Assembly (NCBI GenBank): GCA_002389295.1 | Contig: DGOE01000008.1 | Location: 1 to 19,882 of the forward strand | Length of the DNA: 19,882 nt | Source: Flavobacteriales bacterium UBA4474 | GTDB taxonomy: Bacteria > Bacteroidota > Bacteroidia > Flavobacteriales_D > Sanyastnellaceae | Direction: 5' to 3' | In this document: piece by piece, positions 7,970 through 16,317 of the stretch | Layout: every line of letters starts with the position of its first letter | Position numbering within the stretch: the first letter of the stretch is position 1 | Notes under the pieces: generated by a model | Seen by the model: the letters and a program-made list of their open reading frames with translations, nothing else | Told to the model about the DNA's origin: nothing | The model's database searches: none | Made by a program: the position numbers and the translations under genes

Positions 7970-10900
7970 CGTCTAATCAAGGTCACGTCACCTGCTTGTT
8001 CTGCGGTCGTGCCGTCGAGGAAGACGGCCGCTACGCGCCACACGTACACATCCTGCTTGCAGAGTTTGCCTTGGAAGTGTCCGTTCCAGCCAATGGTGGG
8101 ATCGGAGGTGCTGAAAATCTGTTCGCCCCATCGGTTGTACACGGTAAAGCTGTACGCAATGGGGTTTCCCTGGATTTGCGGGAAGAAAACGTCGTTGTCC
8201 CGGAAGTCGTCATCGCCGTAGGCCTGCGACCCGGAGCCGTCTCCACCAAAGGTGGGCGTGAATGCCGTGGGCACCCCCACCGAGCCGCCTTGGAACTCGA
8301 TTACGCAGGTGCTGCGCTGCGTACTGTCGGCGCAAATCGCGTTTTCGATGACCAAGGAAATGTTGGGGTCTCCCGACTCCATGTAGGTGTGGGTGACGAT
8401 GCTGCCCTCTGGAATCTCGGCGGTCGAACCATCACCGAAGTGCCAGGTGTAGGTGGCGCCTTCATAGTCAAAATTGGGTGTCAATTCCAGAATGTCACCC
8501 ACTTCGATGCACTGGTCGGGGAACATGTTGAAGCCCGCATTGACTTGCTCCAACACCTCCACGGTGTGGGATTCAGATACCGCCGCCCCCCCCGGTCCGT
8601 AGGCAGTGATCCACACCTCATACATGCCCGGCTCGTAGTACGTGAAGCCGACGGGTTCGCCAAGGTTCTCGCTCACGGTGCGCGTCGAGCCTTCGCCAAA
8701 CGACCAGACGAGGCTGTCTACAGCACTCTCAGGGAAGGCGTGGAATACGGCTTGCAGCGGGGCGCAGCTTGTGGTGTCGCCTTCGAAGCTGATGGCAGGC
8801 GGAGGCGGCACGAGGGTGATGGCTGTTGAGAAGGTGTCGGTACACCCGTGGTTGTCCAGCAAGACATCCACCAGGTGGGTGCCGTAAGCGTTGTCCGCCC
8901 AGGAGATGGCCCCGTTGTCGAGGTCGACGTCGCCATTGCCTTCGGCATTCCACGTGGTGGAGGTGCCGGAAGGGCCTTGGTTCATGTCGATGATGTTGGT
9001 GATGTAGGGGGCATCAAACACCACATCCGGGGTCAGGATGAAGCTGGCCTGAGGCTGTCCCAACACGATTATTTGGGCCGATGTCGCATCGCTACAGCCG
9101 TTTTCGGGGTGGACCACATTCAAGTGAATGTCCAAAAGGGCATTGGTCAGCGTCCCGGAATTCAGGAGGTTCGTATCCGCGAGGGGGGCGGTGGGCTCAA
9201 AACCGACGAGGGTGTCTTCGCCAATCGTCCATGTCCAGGCACCACCAGCTGTGCCCACATCCAGGGGAACTCCGGCGGACATGTTGACCAGGTCGAAAGC
9301 ATCTCCAATGCAGAGGGTGTCTGGCACGGTGAAGGCAGCGACGGGCACTGCGGGAATGTCGAGCGTGACTTCGTCGTAGTCCGCACAGCCCGAAGAAATG
9401 GCGGTCACTGAAGCGGTGGTGGGGTATCCGGTGCCGAGTGGGTTGGGGTATGCGTGCGAAATGGTGGACAAGGAGGTGACTTCGGCCTCAGGCGTGAAGG
9501 GGTCACCAAAGTCCCAGATGAGCGTGTCGGCGACGCCAGAATAGCTGAAAGTCGCCAGGACGTCGCAGCCGCTCAGGCCTTCTATGATGAGTTGGCCCAC
9601 GGGTTGGGGTTCCACGGAAATCGAGTCCGTAGCCTCGGCTGAGCAACCGGTCAAGGGATCGGTCACCGAGAGGTGGACCCCATAGGTGGCGGGTGTGCCG
9701 GCCATGCCGGGAGCGCCAGGGTTGGCCACCCAGTTGGGTGCACTGGGGGCGTTGCCCGTGGTGGTGTCCGCGCCAAAGGGCGTATCGATGATCCAAGTGG
9801 CGACGCCACCGGCGGGCACGGCGATGTCATTGATTGAAAAAGGAATGGGTTCGCAGCCGCCAACAGGCAGGGTGAAGCCCGCGGTGATTTCTTCCTGCAC
9901 GAGCACTGTGGTGCTGGCTTCTGCGGCGCACCCTTCATCATTTTCTGCAATCAAGGTGAGCAAATGGGTGCCGGGCGCGAGTTGAAGCAGCGTGTCGGTT
10001 GCACCGTTCCAAGGGTATACCGTACCGAGGTCCACTTGCAGGCTCCACGATGTGGCACCGTCTTCAGCTGAATCGGTGCGTTGCGGATGCACGGGATCGG
10101 GTGCGCAGAGGGCGTCTTGGGCAGCAATGGAGGGCGTCGGGCTCGAATAGACCTCGACTTCGGCTTGGACACTGCCTTGGCAACCGAATACGCTGGTGCC
10201 TTCCCCTGAAACGGTGTAGGATCCAGGCGTGTCATAGAGGTGTGCGGTGGACCCGGCTGGGTCGGGATTGTCCGGATCACCAAAGTCCCAATCCATGGCC
10301 AGGGCGGCTTGAAAAGGCGTGGTCAATGCCAACGGTGCGCATCCCGCTGCGTCGTCCAGTTGGGGCTCAAAAGTCGGCCGAACGAGCAGGGTCACGGCGT
10401 CCGAGGCGGTGCATCCGTTGGACCGGAATACCGACACGTCGACGGTCACCGTATCGGTGAGCTGGTCGGGGTTGGTGAAGGTGTACGAAAACCCTTCGAA
10501 GTTGCTTGTGATGGTGCCGTAATCCTGAGCAGCGCCGGACCAGACATTGTCTACTTCCCAATACCACGCGCCTTCTTCACCGAGGTTGAAGGCATTGCCC
10601 GCAAAATCAAAGGAATTCCCGCTGCACACATCGCCGCCGTTGGTTTGCACGAACGGCGATGGGGCCACGGCGACCAGCATGGAGGCGGTGTCGCTGCAGG
10701 TGCCGAGTCCCGCCTCTACCATCACCGTGTAGTGCACGGTGTCCTCGCCATTGTTGGGGGGCCAAGTATGGGTTCCGTCTGCATCCAATTGGTTGGTTGA
10801 GCCATGACCGAAGTACCAACTCAGTTGGTTTGCGGCAACGCCTCCAGTGGTGTCCGAAGCAACCAAGGGAATGCTGAGCGGGCTGCACCCCACGGTATCA

Positions 10901-12888
10901 TTGGTGGCCAGTTCTACAGCGGGTCTCGGCAGGATGTCGACGGCATCGGTGATCGCATTTGTGCACCCCGTCGCCGTGGTGACGACCAGCGTTACGGGCA
11001 GGGTACCGGCTGCATCTGAAGTGAAGGAGGTGGTTTCTCCGTCGAGTGCGGTGCCGCTGATGGTCCAGTCAAACTGGGTGATGGGCCCTCCTTGGGTCAC
11101 ATCGGTAGTCGAGGCGCTGGCGTCCAGTGCGATGGGATTGCCCAGGCACGCGTTTTGAGCCGTGAAAGCCGCTTGGGGAACACTGGCCAAGGTGAAGACC
11201 CTGCTCTGGCTGTCCGCGCACCCATTGGCAGAGGTGACATCAAGGGTAAATGTGAAGGCGCCAGGACCATTGACCTCCACGCTGGGTGGAGTGGACGTGG
11301 TGCCAATGACGCCAGTTCCTTCAAGGCCCCAGGAGTATTCAATGGCGTCGGCAGAGGCATCCAATGGCTGAACCATGGCCGAAACGGCGCAAGTGTCGGA
11401 GGGCAAGCTGAAGTCGGCTACGGGTGGCGTGAGGATGGTCAAAGGGACCGCGTCAGTGCCAAGGCAAAGGGGGGCGAGGGTCGGAAATACTTGCACCGAA
11501 GCATTGTAATTGCCTGGACCATCATACACATGCCCAGGTTGGGAGGGAATGCCTTCAAACGGAATCAGGCCGTCCACCATGGTGATGGTCATGGAAAATG
11601 CACCCTCGCCATAGGTGAAATTGAAGCTGAGGTCTTCAGCGGTCAAGGGCGCTTCCGCGGACCAAGCCACCGTTTCGAATTGGAAAGGTTCTCCAGGACA
11701 GAGCGTGGTGACATCGGCGGTGACTTCCACTGTTGGGGGTGGGGTCACCATGATGTCCCGTGTGGTGCTGTCAATGCCACAGTGGTTCTGGGTAAACAGG
11801 GTCACTGTGTAGATGCCAGGGCCGGGAAAGGAAAGGAGGTGGTCTTGTTGGCTGGCACAATCGGCGCCCCAGTTGATCCAGTTCGTTGGATCGGGCCCCG
11901 CACCGATGTAGGTGGCGTCGCCAAAATCCCAACGCTCCGTCCGGATGGTGCCGTTTCCGGCGATGTTGTTTCCTTCAGATGAGGCACAGCAATTGGGACA
12001 TGCGCCATTGCTCACGGTGGTTTCGTTTTCTGGCCAGCAGAGCACAGGATCGGCCACTTCTACTTCGGCCTCGTCGATGTCCCAGGTGAGGAAGGCGTTG
12101 GGCAGGGAAGCTTGTTTGTACCCTGTACCTACGATGGACCCGCCGGGCACGAAGGGGGTGTTGGCTCCGCGGACGGAGCAGTAATTGGAGTAGGTCAGTG
12201 TCAGCGTGTGGTCGCATGTTCCCGAAGCACAGGCTTGGGCGTCATAGGTGTGCGTGGCGCCGAGGATGCGGAAGATTTCGTCACCGCCGCTGGAGCTGAA
12301 CCTCAGCGTGTCATAAGCGGGGTTGGTCAGCACATCGGACATGGTGAATTCATCTGCTGCGGTGCCATCGCCCCAGTCAAGGCTGAAACTCCATGTGGGG
12401 CTGAAGGCCAGATTGATGTCCACTTTGGGAAAGGCATCGAATGGCGCGCAACCCGCGTTGTTGTCTCCGTACACCAACACGGCGCCCGGACTCTCGGGCT
12501 CGTAGACCAAGATGCCTTGCTGCCCGCCGGGACAAGCATCGGTGGTGACGGCGATGTTGTACGTCTGCCATTTGTCTGGCGTGTAGGTGTGCTCAATGGG
12601 GGTTACACCGTCCCATGCACCTACATTCTCGATGGCGGATCCGTCGCCCCAATCGACCAGCACGCCGGTATGTCCCGCGGGTTGTGCTGCCAAAGCGAAA
12701 GTAAAAGGCGCAGGATCGGCAGTGACGCTGCCAATGCACTGGAACCAATGCGGAACCGTCAGGGTGTTTTCGAGGGACTCATAGCTTTCCGTGCCGGTGA
12801 AGACCGGACATTGCCCATGGACAGCGGGACTTTGAACCGCAGCGCATGCGGTACAGAGCGATATGATGAGCCAATGACGAAGTGCCAT
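7966..12888 (-). CDS. Giant PKD-repeat protein with T9SS type B (CHU_C) sorting domain
   Basis: A 1640-residue exported protein. I chose ATG at 12888 because it starts directly at a signal peptide (MALRHWLIISLCTACAAVQ..HGQ); an upstream in-frame start at 12939 would put 17 charged residues before it. The mature chain is a string of about 16 PKD/Ig-like units, recognisable by repeated cores such as VDWGDGS, LDWGDGT, MDWDFGDPDNP, LIWDFGDPF, LVWSFGEGS and YTWHFGDGS, each followed by strand patterns ending in a cysteine-containing loop. From about residue 1535 (GVPTAFTP) comes the gliding-motility-associated C-terminal domain with YSFTVYNRWGEQIF, GWNGHFQGK and a terminal TLIRR, the type B T9SS signal. 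It should be secreted and anchored at or released from the surface as an adhesin or structural protein. Its ligand is unknown. The downstream PorP/SprF gene overlaps by 4 nt. Confidence 0.92.
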   Translation of the reverse strand: MALRHWLIISLCTACAAVQSPAVHGQCPVFTGTESYESLENTLTVPHWFQCIGSVTADPAPFTFALAAQPAGHTGVLVDWGDGSAIENVGAWDGVTPIEHTYTPDKWQTYNIAVTTDACPGGQQGILVYEPESPGAVLVYGDNNAGCAPFDAFPKVDINLAFSPTWSFSLDWGDGTAADEFTMSDVLTNPAYDTLRFSSSGGDEIFRILGATHTYDAQACASGTCDHTLTLTYSNYCSVRGANTPFVPGGSIVGTGYKQASLPNAFLTWDIDEAEVEVADPVLCWPENETTVSNGACPNCCASSEGNNIAGNGTIRTERWDFGDATYIGAGPDPTNWINWGADCASQQDHLLSFPGPGIYTVTLFTQNHCGIDSTTRDIMVTPPPTVEVTADVTTLCPGEPFQFETVAWSAEAPLTAEDLSFNFTYGEGAFSMTITMVDGLIPFEGIPSQPGHVYDGPGNYNASVQVFPTLAPLCLGTDAVPLTILTPPVADFSLPSDTCAVSAMVQPLDASADAIEYSWGLEGTGVIGTTSTPPSVEVNGPGAFTFTLDVTSANGCADSQSRVFTLASVPQAAFTAQNACLGNPIALDASASTTDVTQGGPITQFDWTISGTALDGETTSFTSDAAGTLPVTLVVTTATGCTNAITDAVDILPRPAVELATNDTVGCSPLSIPLVASDTTGGVAANQLSWYFGHGSTNQLDADGTHTWPPNNGEDTVHYTVMVEAGLGTCSDTASMLVAVAPSPFVQTNGGDVCSGNSFDFAGNAFNLGEEGAWYWEVDNVWSGAAQDYGTITSNFEGFSYTFTNPDQLTDTVTVDVSVFRSNGCTASDAVTLLVRPTFEPQLDDAAGCAPLALTTPFQAALAMDWDFGDPDNPDPAGSTAHLYDTPGSYTVSGEGTSVFGCQGSVQAEVEVYSSPTPSIAAQDALCAPDPVHPQRTDSAEDGATSWSLQVDLGTVYPWNGATDTLLQLAPGTHLLTLIAENDEGCAAEASTTVLVQEEITAGFTLPVGGCEPIPFSINDIAVPAGGVATWIIDTPFGADTTTGNAPSAPNWVANPGAPGMAGTPATYGVHLSVTDPLTGCSAEATDSISVEPQPVGQLIIEGLSGCDVLATFSYSGVADTLIWDFGDPFTPEAEVTSLSTISHAYPNPLGTGYPTTASVTAISSGCADYDEVTLDIPAVPVAAFTVPDTLCIGDAFDLVNMSAGVPLDVGTAGGAWTWTIGEDTLVGFEPTAPLADTNLLNSGTLTNALLDIHLNVVHPENGCSDATSAQIIVLGQPQASFILTPDVVFDAPYITNIIDMNQGPSGTSTTWNAEGNGDVDLDNGAISWADNAYGTHLVDVLLDNHGCTDTFSTAITLVPPPPAISFEGDTTSCAPLQAVFHAFPESAVDSLVWSFGEGSTRTVSENLGEPVGFTYYEPGMYEVWITAYGPGGAAVSESHTVEVLEQVNAGFNMFPDQCIEVGDILELTPNFDYEGATYTWHFGDGSTAEIPEGSIVTHTYMESGDPNISLVIENAICADSTQRSTCVIEFQGGSVGVPTAFTPTFGGDGSGSQAYGDDDFRDNDVFFPQIQGNPIAYSFTVYNRWGEQIFSTSDPTIGWNGHFQGKLCKQDVYVWRVAAVFLDGTTAEQAGDVTLIRR

Positions 12889-12943
12889 AGTGCCCCATAC
12901 GCGAGAAGGGCCGTGTGGGTTACGGCGTGCCGATTGCATTGAT

Positions 12944-12951
12944 GTAAATTA
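12944..12951 (-). promoter_or_regulatory. Possible promoter -7 element upstream of the PKD/PorP operon
   Basis: In the 141-bp gap between the Nramp gene and the PKD gene (12889-13029), the minus strand reads TAATTTAC, close to the Bacteroidota -7 consensus TAnnTTTG, about 56 nt before the start codon. The surrounding bases are the most AT-rich of the gap. I found no good -33 TTG at the usual spacing, so the call is tentative. The rest of the gap shows no other recognisable element, and no strong hairpin with a T-run follows the Nramp stop. Confidence 0.25.
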
Positions 12952-13029
12952 CCTGTACCAGCTGCCCTATCGTATTGGAAGTGGGGGACTTGTTCACCTT
13001 CGGGTGCGCACTTCTTGCCCGTGGAAAGC

Positions 13030-14286
13030 TCAGTTGAGCAGGCTGGACAGGAACAGCAGGGTCAGGCCCAGCAAAAACGCGAGCCCCAGATAGGCGGTCC
13101 ACCGAAGCCAGCGCTGCGGTCGGGCCGATTGAGGAAAGGCCTTTCTGGTCACCAATATGAGCATCGCCAGCGCCGAGGGTGGGGCGATGCAAAAGCTGAG
13201 GATATTGCCCAGGTCCAGCAGGGTCCGGATGTCATCGGGAAATGCGATGATGAGCAACAGGGCGCCCAGGGAGATGAGCACGAGGCTTGCCCGTTCGTGG
13301 CCCGTATTGACGGGAGCGTCCCGCAATGCGGAGATGCCGTGACTGAAGCTCCGGCTGAACCCGTCCAAACAGGCGATGCAGGTGCCGAGCATGGCGGCAA
13401 AGGCGGCCGACCCCACAAAGGGGGCGCTCCACGGCCCGAGCACGTCGGTGTAGAGGCCGATGATGCCGGCGGCAAAGGCGGCGGTGCCCTGAGGTAAAGC
13501 GGTGGCGTTGGTGCGCAAGAGCAGCGCCCCGAGCAGGAGAAAGCAGATGGCCAGGACAATGCAAAACGCGTAGCCGAGGTTGAATTCACGCAGGGCCTCC
13601 TTGAGCCGGGGAGTGAACCCGGTTTGCCGGTAGCGTTCCAAGGTCCAGATGCTGACCCAGGGACTGAGGTCCACGGCGGAGGGCATCCACCCAAGCAGCG
13701 CGATGAGGAAGGTGAATTCCGCGCCCCGCCAAGGATTGAACCCCACTGGTGCCGGCGGCACGGCAGAAAGCGGGGTGTGCAGCAGGGCCCCGACGGTGGC
13801 GCTCACGGTGCCGATAAGCAAGACGAGGCTGATGGCCTTGATGACTTTGTCCAATGCGGCGTAGCGCCCGATGAGCAGGATGCCCACGCAGCCCGAGAAA
13901 GTGATGACGGCCACGTGCGGGGTGGCGTTCATTCCGAGCATTTGGGATGCGCCGAAGAGGTTGTCGAGGAAAGCGGCGGTGACGATGCCCACCCCGCCCA
14001 TCACGAAGGCGCAGGTCAGGGCCGTGAGGATCAGGTAGGTCCAAGAGGCCCATTTGCCGAAGGTCCGGTAGCCGGCGATCAGCGAGGTGCCGGTGGCGTT
14101 GGCATAGCGCGTGCCGAATTCAAAAAAGGGGTACTTGGCAATGTTGGCCGCGAGGATGGCCCACAGGAGGGCATAGCCGTATTCCGCTCCCGCCCGCGTG
14201 GCTTGTACCAAGTGGCTGGTGCCAATGGCGGTTGAAGCAAAGAGGATGCCGGGTCCGAGCGTGAGCAGGAAGCGGCGGAGGTTCAT
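13030..14286 (-). CDS. Divergent Nramp-family metal transporter
   Basis: A 418-residue integral membrane protein with about 11 hydrophobic helices. The N-terminus (LLTLGPGILFAS, then QATRAGAEYGYALLWAIL) aligns with TM1-TM2 of Nramp/SLC11 transporters, which import Mn2+, Fe2+ and similar ions across the inner membrane by proton coupling. The TM1 metal motif DPGN is replaced by G22-T-S-H25, and the TM6 motif MPH reads M201-P-S203, so two acidic/amide ligands and the histidine are missing while the soft methionine stays. Bacteroidota relatives with a similar SHLVQ..RAGA segment are annotated only by homology. It starts 3 nt after the di-heme peroxidase stop in an operon with the MbnP-like gene, suggesting a metal substrate, but specificity is uncertain. 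Fold assignment is firm; transport of a given ion is inference. Confidence 0.85.
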   Translation of the reverse strand: MNLRRFLLTLGPGILFASTAIGTSHLVQATRAGAEYGYALLWAILAANIAKYPFFEFGTRYANATGTSLIAGYRTFGKWASWTYLILTALTCAFVMGGVGIVTAAFLDNLFGASQMLGMNATPHVAVITFSGCVGILLIGRYAALDKVIKAISLVLLIGTVSATVGALLHTPLSAVPPAPVGFNPWRGAEFTFLIALLGWMPSAVDLSPWVSIWTLERYRQTGFTPRLKEALREFNLGYAFCIVLAICFLLLGALLLRTNATALPQGTAAFAAGIIGLYTDVLGPWSAPFVGSAAFAAMLGTCIACLDGFSRSFSHGISALRDAPVNTGHERASLVLISLGALLLIIAFPDDIRTLLDLGNILSFCIAPPSALAMLILVTRKAFPQSARPQRWLRWTAYLGLAFLLGLTLLFLSSLLN

Positions 14287-14289
14287 GGG

Positions 14290-15420
14290 TCAGTGCGGAT
14301 CCGCGAAAGCCGGATTGGCGGCAAAGGCGGTGTCGGTCAAGGTATGAAGGAACGCCAGGAGGGCTTCCTTTTGCTGGGGCTGCAGCATCAAGCCGCCCGA
14401 ACTGTACTTCATGAAAGGGTCGATGGTGGCCGAGGGTTGGCCGCCGGAATTGTAGTGGTCCAAGACTTCCTCGAGGGTGGAGAACCGCCCGTCGTGCATG
14501 TAGGGCGGAGAGAGGGCCGCGTTGCGCAAGGTCGGTGTGCGGAACCGGCCGCTGTCCAGCGCGACGCCGGTCATGCCCGCCAATCCCGGGTCGGCCGCGA
14601 AGGTGGCGTCGAGGCCGTTGTTGTGGAAGAGGTAGTCAGAAAATTGGAGTCCGGCCTCGCCGTGGCAGTGGAAGCAATCGCCACCGAACTGTCCGCCGGT
14701 GACGATTTCGGGGTCGCCGCCTTCGCGGTTGAAGATCTCGTAGCCCTGAAACTCCAGCGTACTGAGTTGGGTTTCGCCCCTTCTCCAGCGGTCAAACTTG
14801 CTGTCGGCGGAGATCATGGTCCTCAAAAACTGGGCGATGGCCTTGGTGGTGCTGCCTGCGGTGATGCCCTCTTCACTGTAGGCTACGTCGAAGCGCTTGG
14901 CGTAGCTGGAATCAGCCGCCAGCCGTGCCACAGCTTCGTCCCAGGGCAGGTTCATTTCATCGGGGTGCGGCACCGGATCCAGGATCTGCTCCTCGAGGGT
15001 GGCGGCGCGCCCGTCCCAAAAGAACCGCTGGGTCCACCCCATATTCACCAGGGCCATGGCGTTGCGGGTGCCTTGCGCCCCCGTGACACCAGTGGATACC
15101 GGATTGGGGTCGGCAAAGGAGAAGGCGGGCAGGTGGCACGAACCACAGCTCATGCTGCTGTCTGCGCTCAGGGCCTTTTCCCAAAAGAGCAATCGGCCCA
15201 ACGCGATGCCCTCCTCGGTCATGGGATTGTCCGGGGGGATGTCCATGGGCGGGAAGAACGGGGGAATGCTGACTTCGTAAGGCGTGGTCCCCGGAGGTGT
15301 TGGACACTCGGTCGCGGGGTCTGGTCTGCAACCGATGAGCACGGTGCAACAGGCCAGAAGGCCAAAGCCCAGTTTCCACCAGGTGTCGCTTCGCGGTACT
15401 CGGGTCAACATAGACAACAA
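14290..15420 (-). CDS. Di-heme cytochrome c peroxidase / MbnH-like lipoprotein
   Basis: A 376-residue exported di-heme protein of the bacterial cytochrome c peroxidase/MauG superfamily. A lipobox (VLIGC, lipidated C31) follows a hydrophobic stretch, so it should be membrane-anchored facing the periplasm. Two heme c sites are visible, C92-G-S-C95-H96 and C249-F-H-C252-H253. Family landmarks include LGRLLFWEKALS (74-85), FFWDGRAATLEEQ (133-145), RTPTLRNAALSPPYMHDGR (294-312) and LEEVLDHYNSGG (316-327). Such enzymes either reduce peroxide or, like MauG and MbnH, use high-valent iron to oxidise residues of a partner protein. The gene lies 19 nt after an MbnP-like gene, an arrangement known for MbnH, which converts a tryptophan in MbnP to kynurenine. 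MbnH-like function is therefore favoured, but a simple peroxidase cannot be excluded from sequence alone. Confidence 0.88.
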   Translation of the reverse strand: MLSMLTRVPRSDTWWKLGFGLLACCTVLIGCRPDPATECPTPPGTTPYEVSIPPFFPPMDIPPDNPMTEEGIALGRLLFWEKALSADSSMSCGSCHLPAFSFADPNPVSTGVTGAQGTRNAMALVNMGWTQRFFWDGRAATLEEQILDPVPHPDEMNLPWDEAVARLAADSSYAKRFDVAYSEEGITAGSTTKAIAQFLRTMISADSKFDRWRRGETQLSTLEFQGYEIFNREGGDPEIVTGGQFGGDCFHCHGEAGLQFSDYLFHNNGLDATFAADPGLAGMTGVALDSGRFRTPTLRNAALSPPYMHDGRFSTLEEVLDHYNSGGQPSATIDPFMKYSSGGLMLQPQQKEALLAFLHTLTDTAFAANPAFADPH

Positions 15421-15439
15421 GTTAAGCCCCTGGGCACAC

Positions 15440-16204
15440 TCATTGTTTTTTGAGGGTCACAGCTGACAATTGCGCTGCGACATAGCGCTGGGCGAGGGGG
15501 AGGTTGTCCCCCGTGTGGGTGACGTTGTCTTCCCGCACGTCGATGGTATCGGTTCCATTGACCAAAAAATGCAGGACTTCTGCTTCGAGGTCAAAAACAT
15601 GGTCGCTGCATTCTGCCACAGTCCAGGGGTCGTTGTACCTCACCTCAATCAACTGATCGTCCCCTCCGATGTGGAAGGCAAATGGATGGATGAAATTCTC
15701 GGCCCCAGTGGTATCGGCCTTGCCATCGAATTTGCTGAAGATGTAGCCTGTGTTCCAGCTCCAAAACATGCCAGCGCTGCCATTGACCCCGAGGGGGTGG
15801 TCGTTGGGCCAAATCGTGGGGTCGGTGTTGGTGTTTACTGCCGCAGGCACCCCGAGGTGCACCCTAAAGCCCGCGTAAGTGCCCGGCTGTACGATGTAGC
15901 TCCGGGCGCTTTCGGTTCCGGCGTCCCAGCGCTCTGCATCGGCGAGCCTGATGGCGCCGGTATCATTGAGCAATTCTATGCCCCCGAGATAGATGGAAAA
16001 GGTCTCCAACCTCAGGTTGTTTCCCGCGGGCCCCATGGCTGTGCGGCCCACAGTGACCGAATCTCCGCCAAAGGTGAATTCCGCATTGAGCGTGAGGGTT
16101 CCTGGCCCACCGTGCATGGGCTCGGGCTTGCAACCAGAGACCAGAACGAGGAGAACGAAAATTCCCGCGGCAAAAGCGGCGCCTTGGCGATGAAACGTAT
16201 TCAT
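15440..16204 (-). CDS. MbnP-like copper-binding lipoprotein
   Basis: A 254-residue lipoprotein; I chose ATG at 16204 over a GTG at 16222 because it leads directly into the signal peptide (MNTFHRQGAAFAAGIFVLLV), ending in the lipobox LVSGC with C25. The mature domain matches the MbnP-like family: an N-terminal strand LTLNAEFTFGGD, then LRLETFSIYLGGIELLN (64-80), YAGFRVHLGVPAAVN (110-124) and the signature WPNDHPLGVNGSAGMFWSW (132-150) followed by NTGYIFSKFDG. Later come HPFAFHIGG (173-181) and EVLHFLVNG. Histidines 136, 173 and 178 are candidate copper ligands. MbnP (and the related CorA) binds copper with the help of a tryptophan-derived kynurenine. It is the first gene of a run with the di-heme enzyme and the Nramp-like transporter. 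Family assignment is strong; copper as the ligand is inferred. Confidence 0.85.
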   Translation of the reverse strand: MNTFHRQGAAFAAGIFVLLVLVSGCKPEPMHGGPGTLTLNAEFTFGGDSVTVGRTAMGPAGNNLRLETFSIYLGGIELLNDTGAIRLADAERWDAGTESARSYIVQPGTYAGFRVHLGVPAAVNTNTDPTIWPNDHPLGVNGSAGMFWSWNTGYIFSKFDGKADTTGAENFIHPFAFHIGGDDQLIEVRYNDPWTVAECSDHVFDLEAEVLHFLVNGTDTIDVREDNVTHTGDNLPLAQRYVAAQLSAVTLKKQ

Positions 16205-16317
16205 GTTGTGAAGTTCCTGCACATGGAACGGCGGTTGGGGGGTCGGGGTTGCAATTCATTCACGGAAAGACGTGTGCGGGGCTTGGGTGGTGCAGACGGA
16301 AGGGCGAAATTGAGCAC
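16205..16317. other. Divergent intergenic region between MbnP-like gene and addA
   Basis: This 113-bp gap holds the 5' ends of two divergent transcription units and so must contain the promoter of the metal operon (leftward) and that of addA (rightward), unless these lie inside coding sequence. I could not find a convincing TAnnTTTG -7 element or a paired -33 TTG on either strand, nor an obvious metal-regulator palindrome. The absence of a good consensus may mean an alternative sigma factor or a regulator-dependent promoter. Confidence 0.5.

Noticed and set aside
12889..12939. 17-residue N-terminal extension of the PKD protein
   Set aside because: The extension is charged and precedes a complete signal peptide that has its own ATG at 12888.
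14293..15453. Plus-strand open frame of 386 codons opposite the di-heme peroxidase
   Set aside because: The minus strand holds both CxxCH motifs and a lipobox; the plus frame has no domain and starts inside the gap of two minus-strand genes.
16249..16317. 23-residue N-terminal extension of AddA starting at TTG
   Set aside because: Rare start codon, no similarity to AddA N-termini, and an ATG at 16318 lies closer to the Walker A motif.
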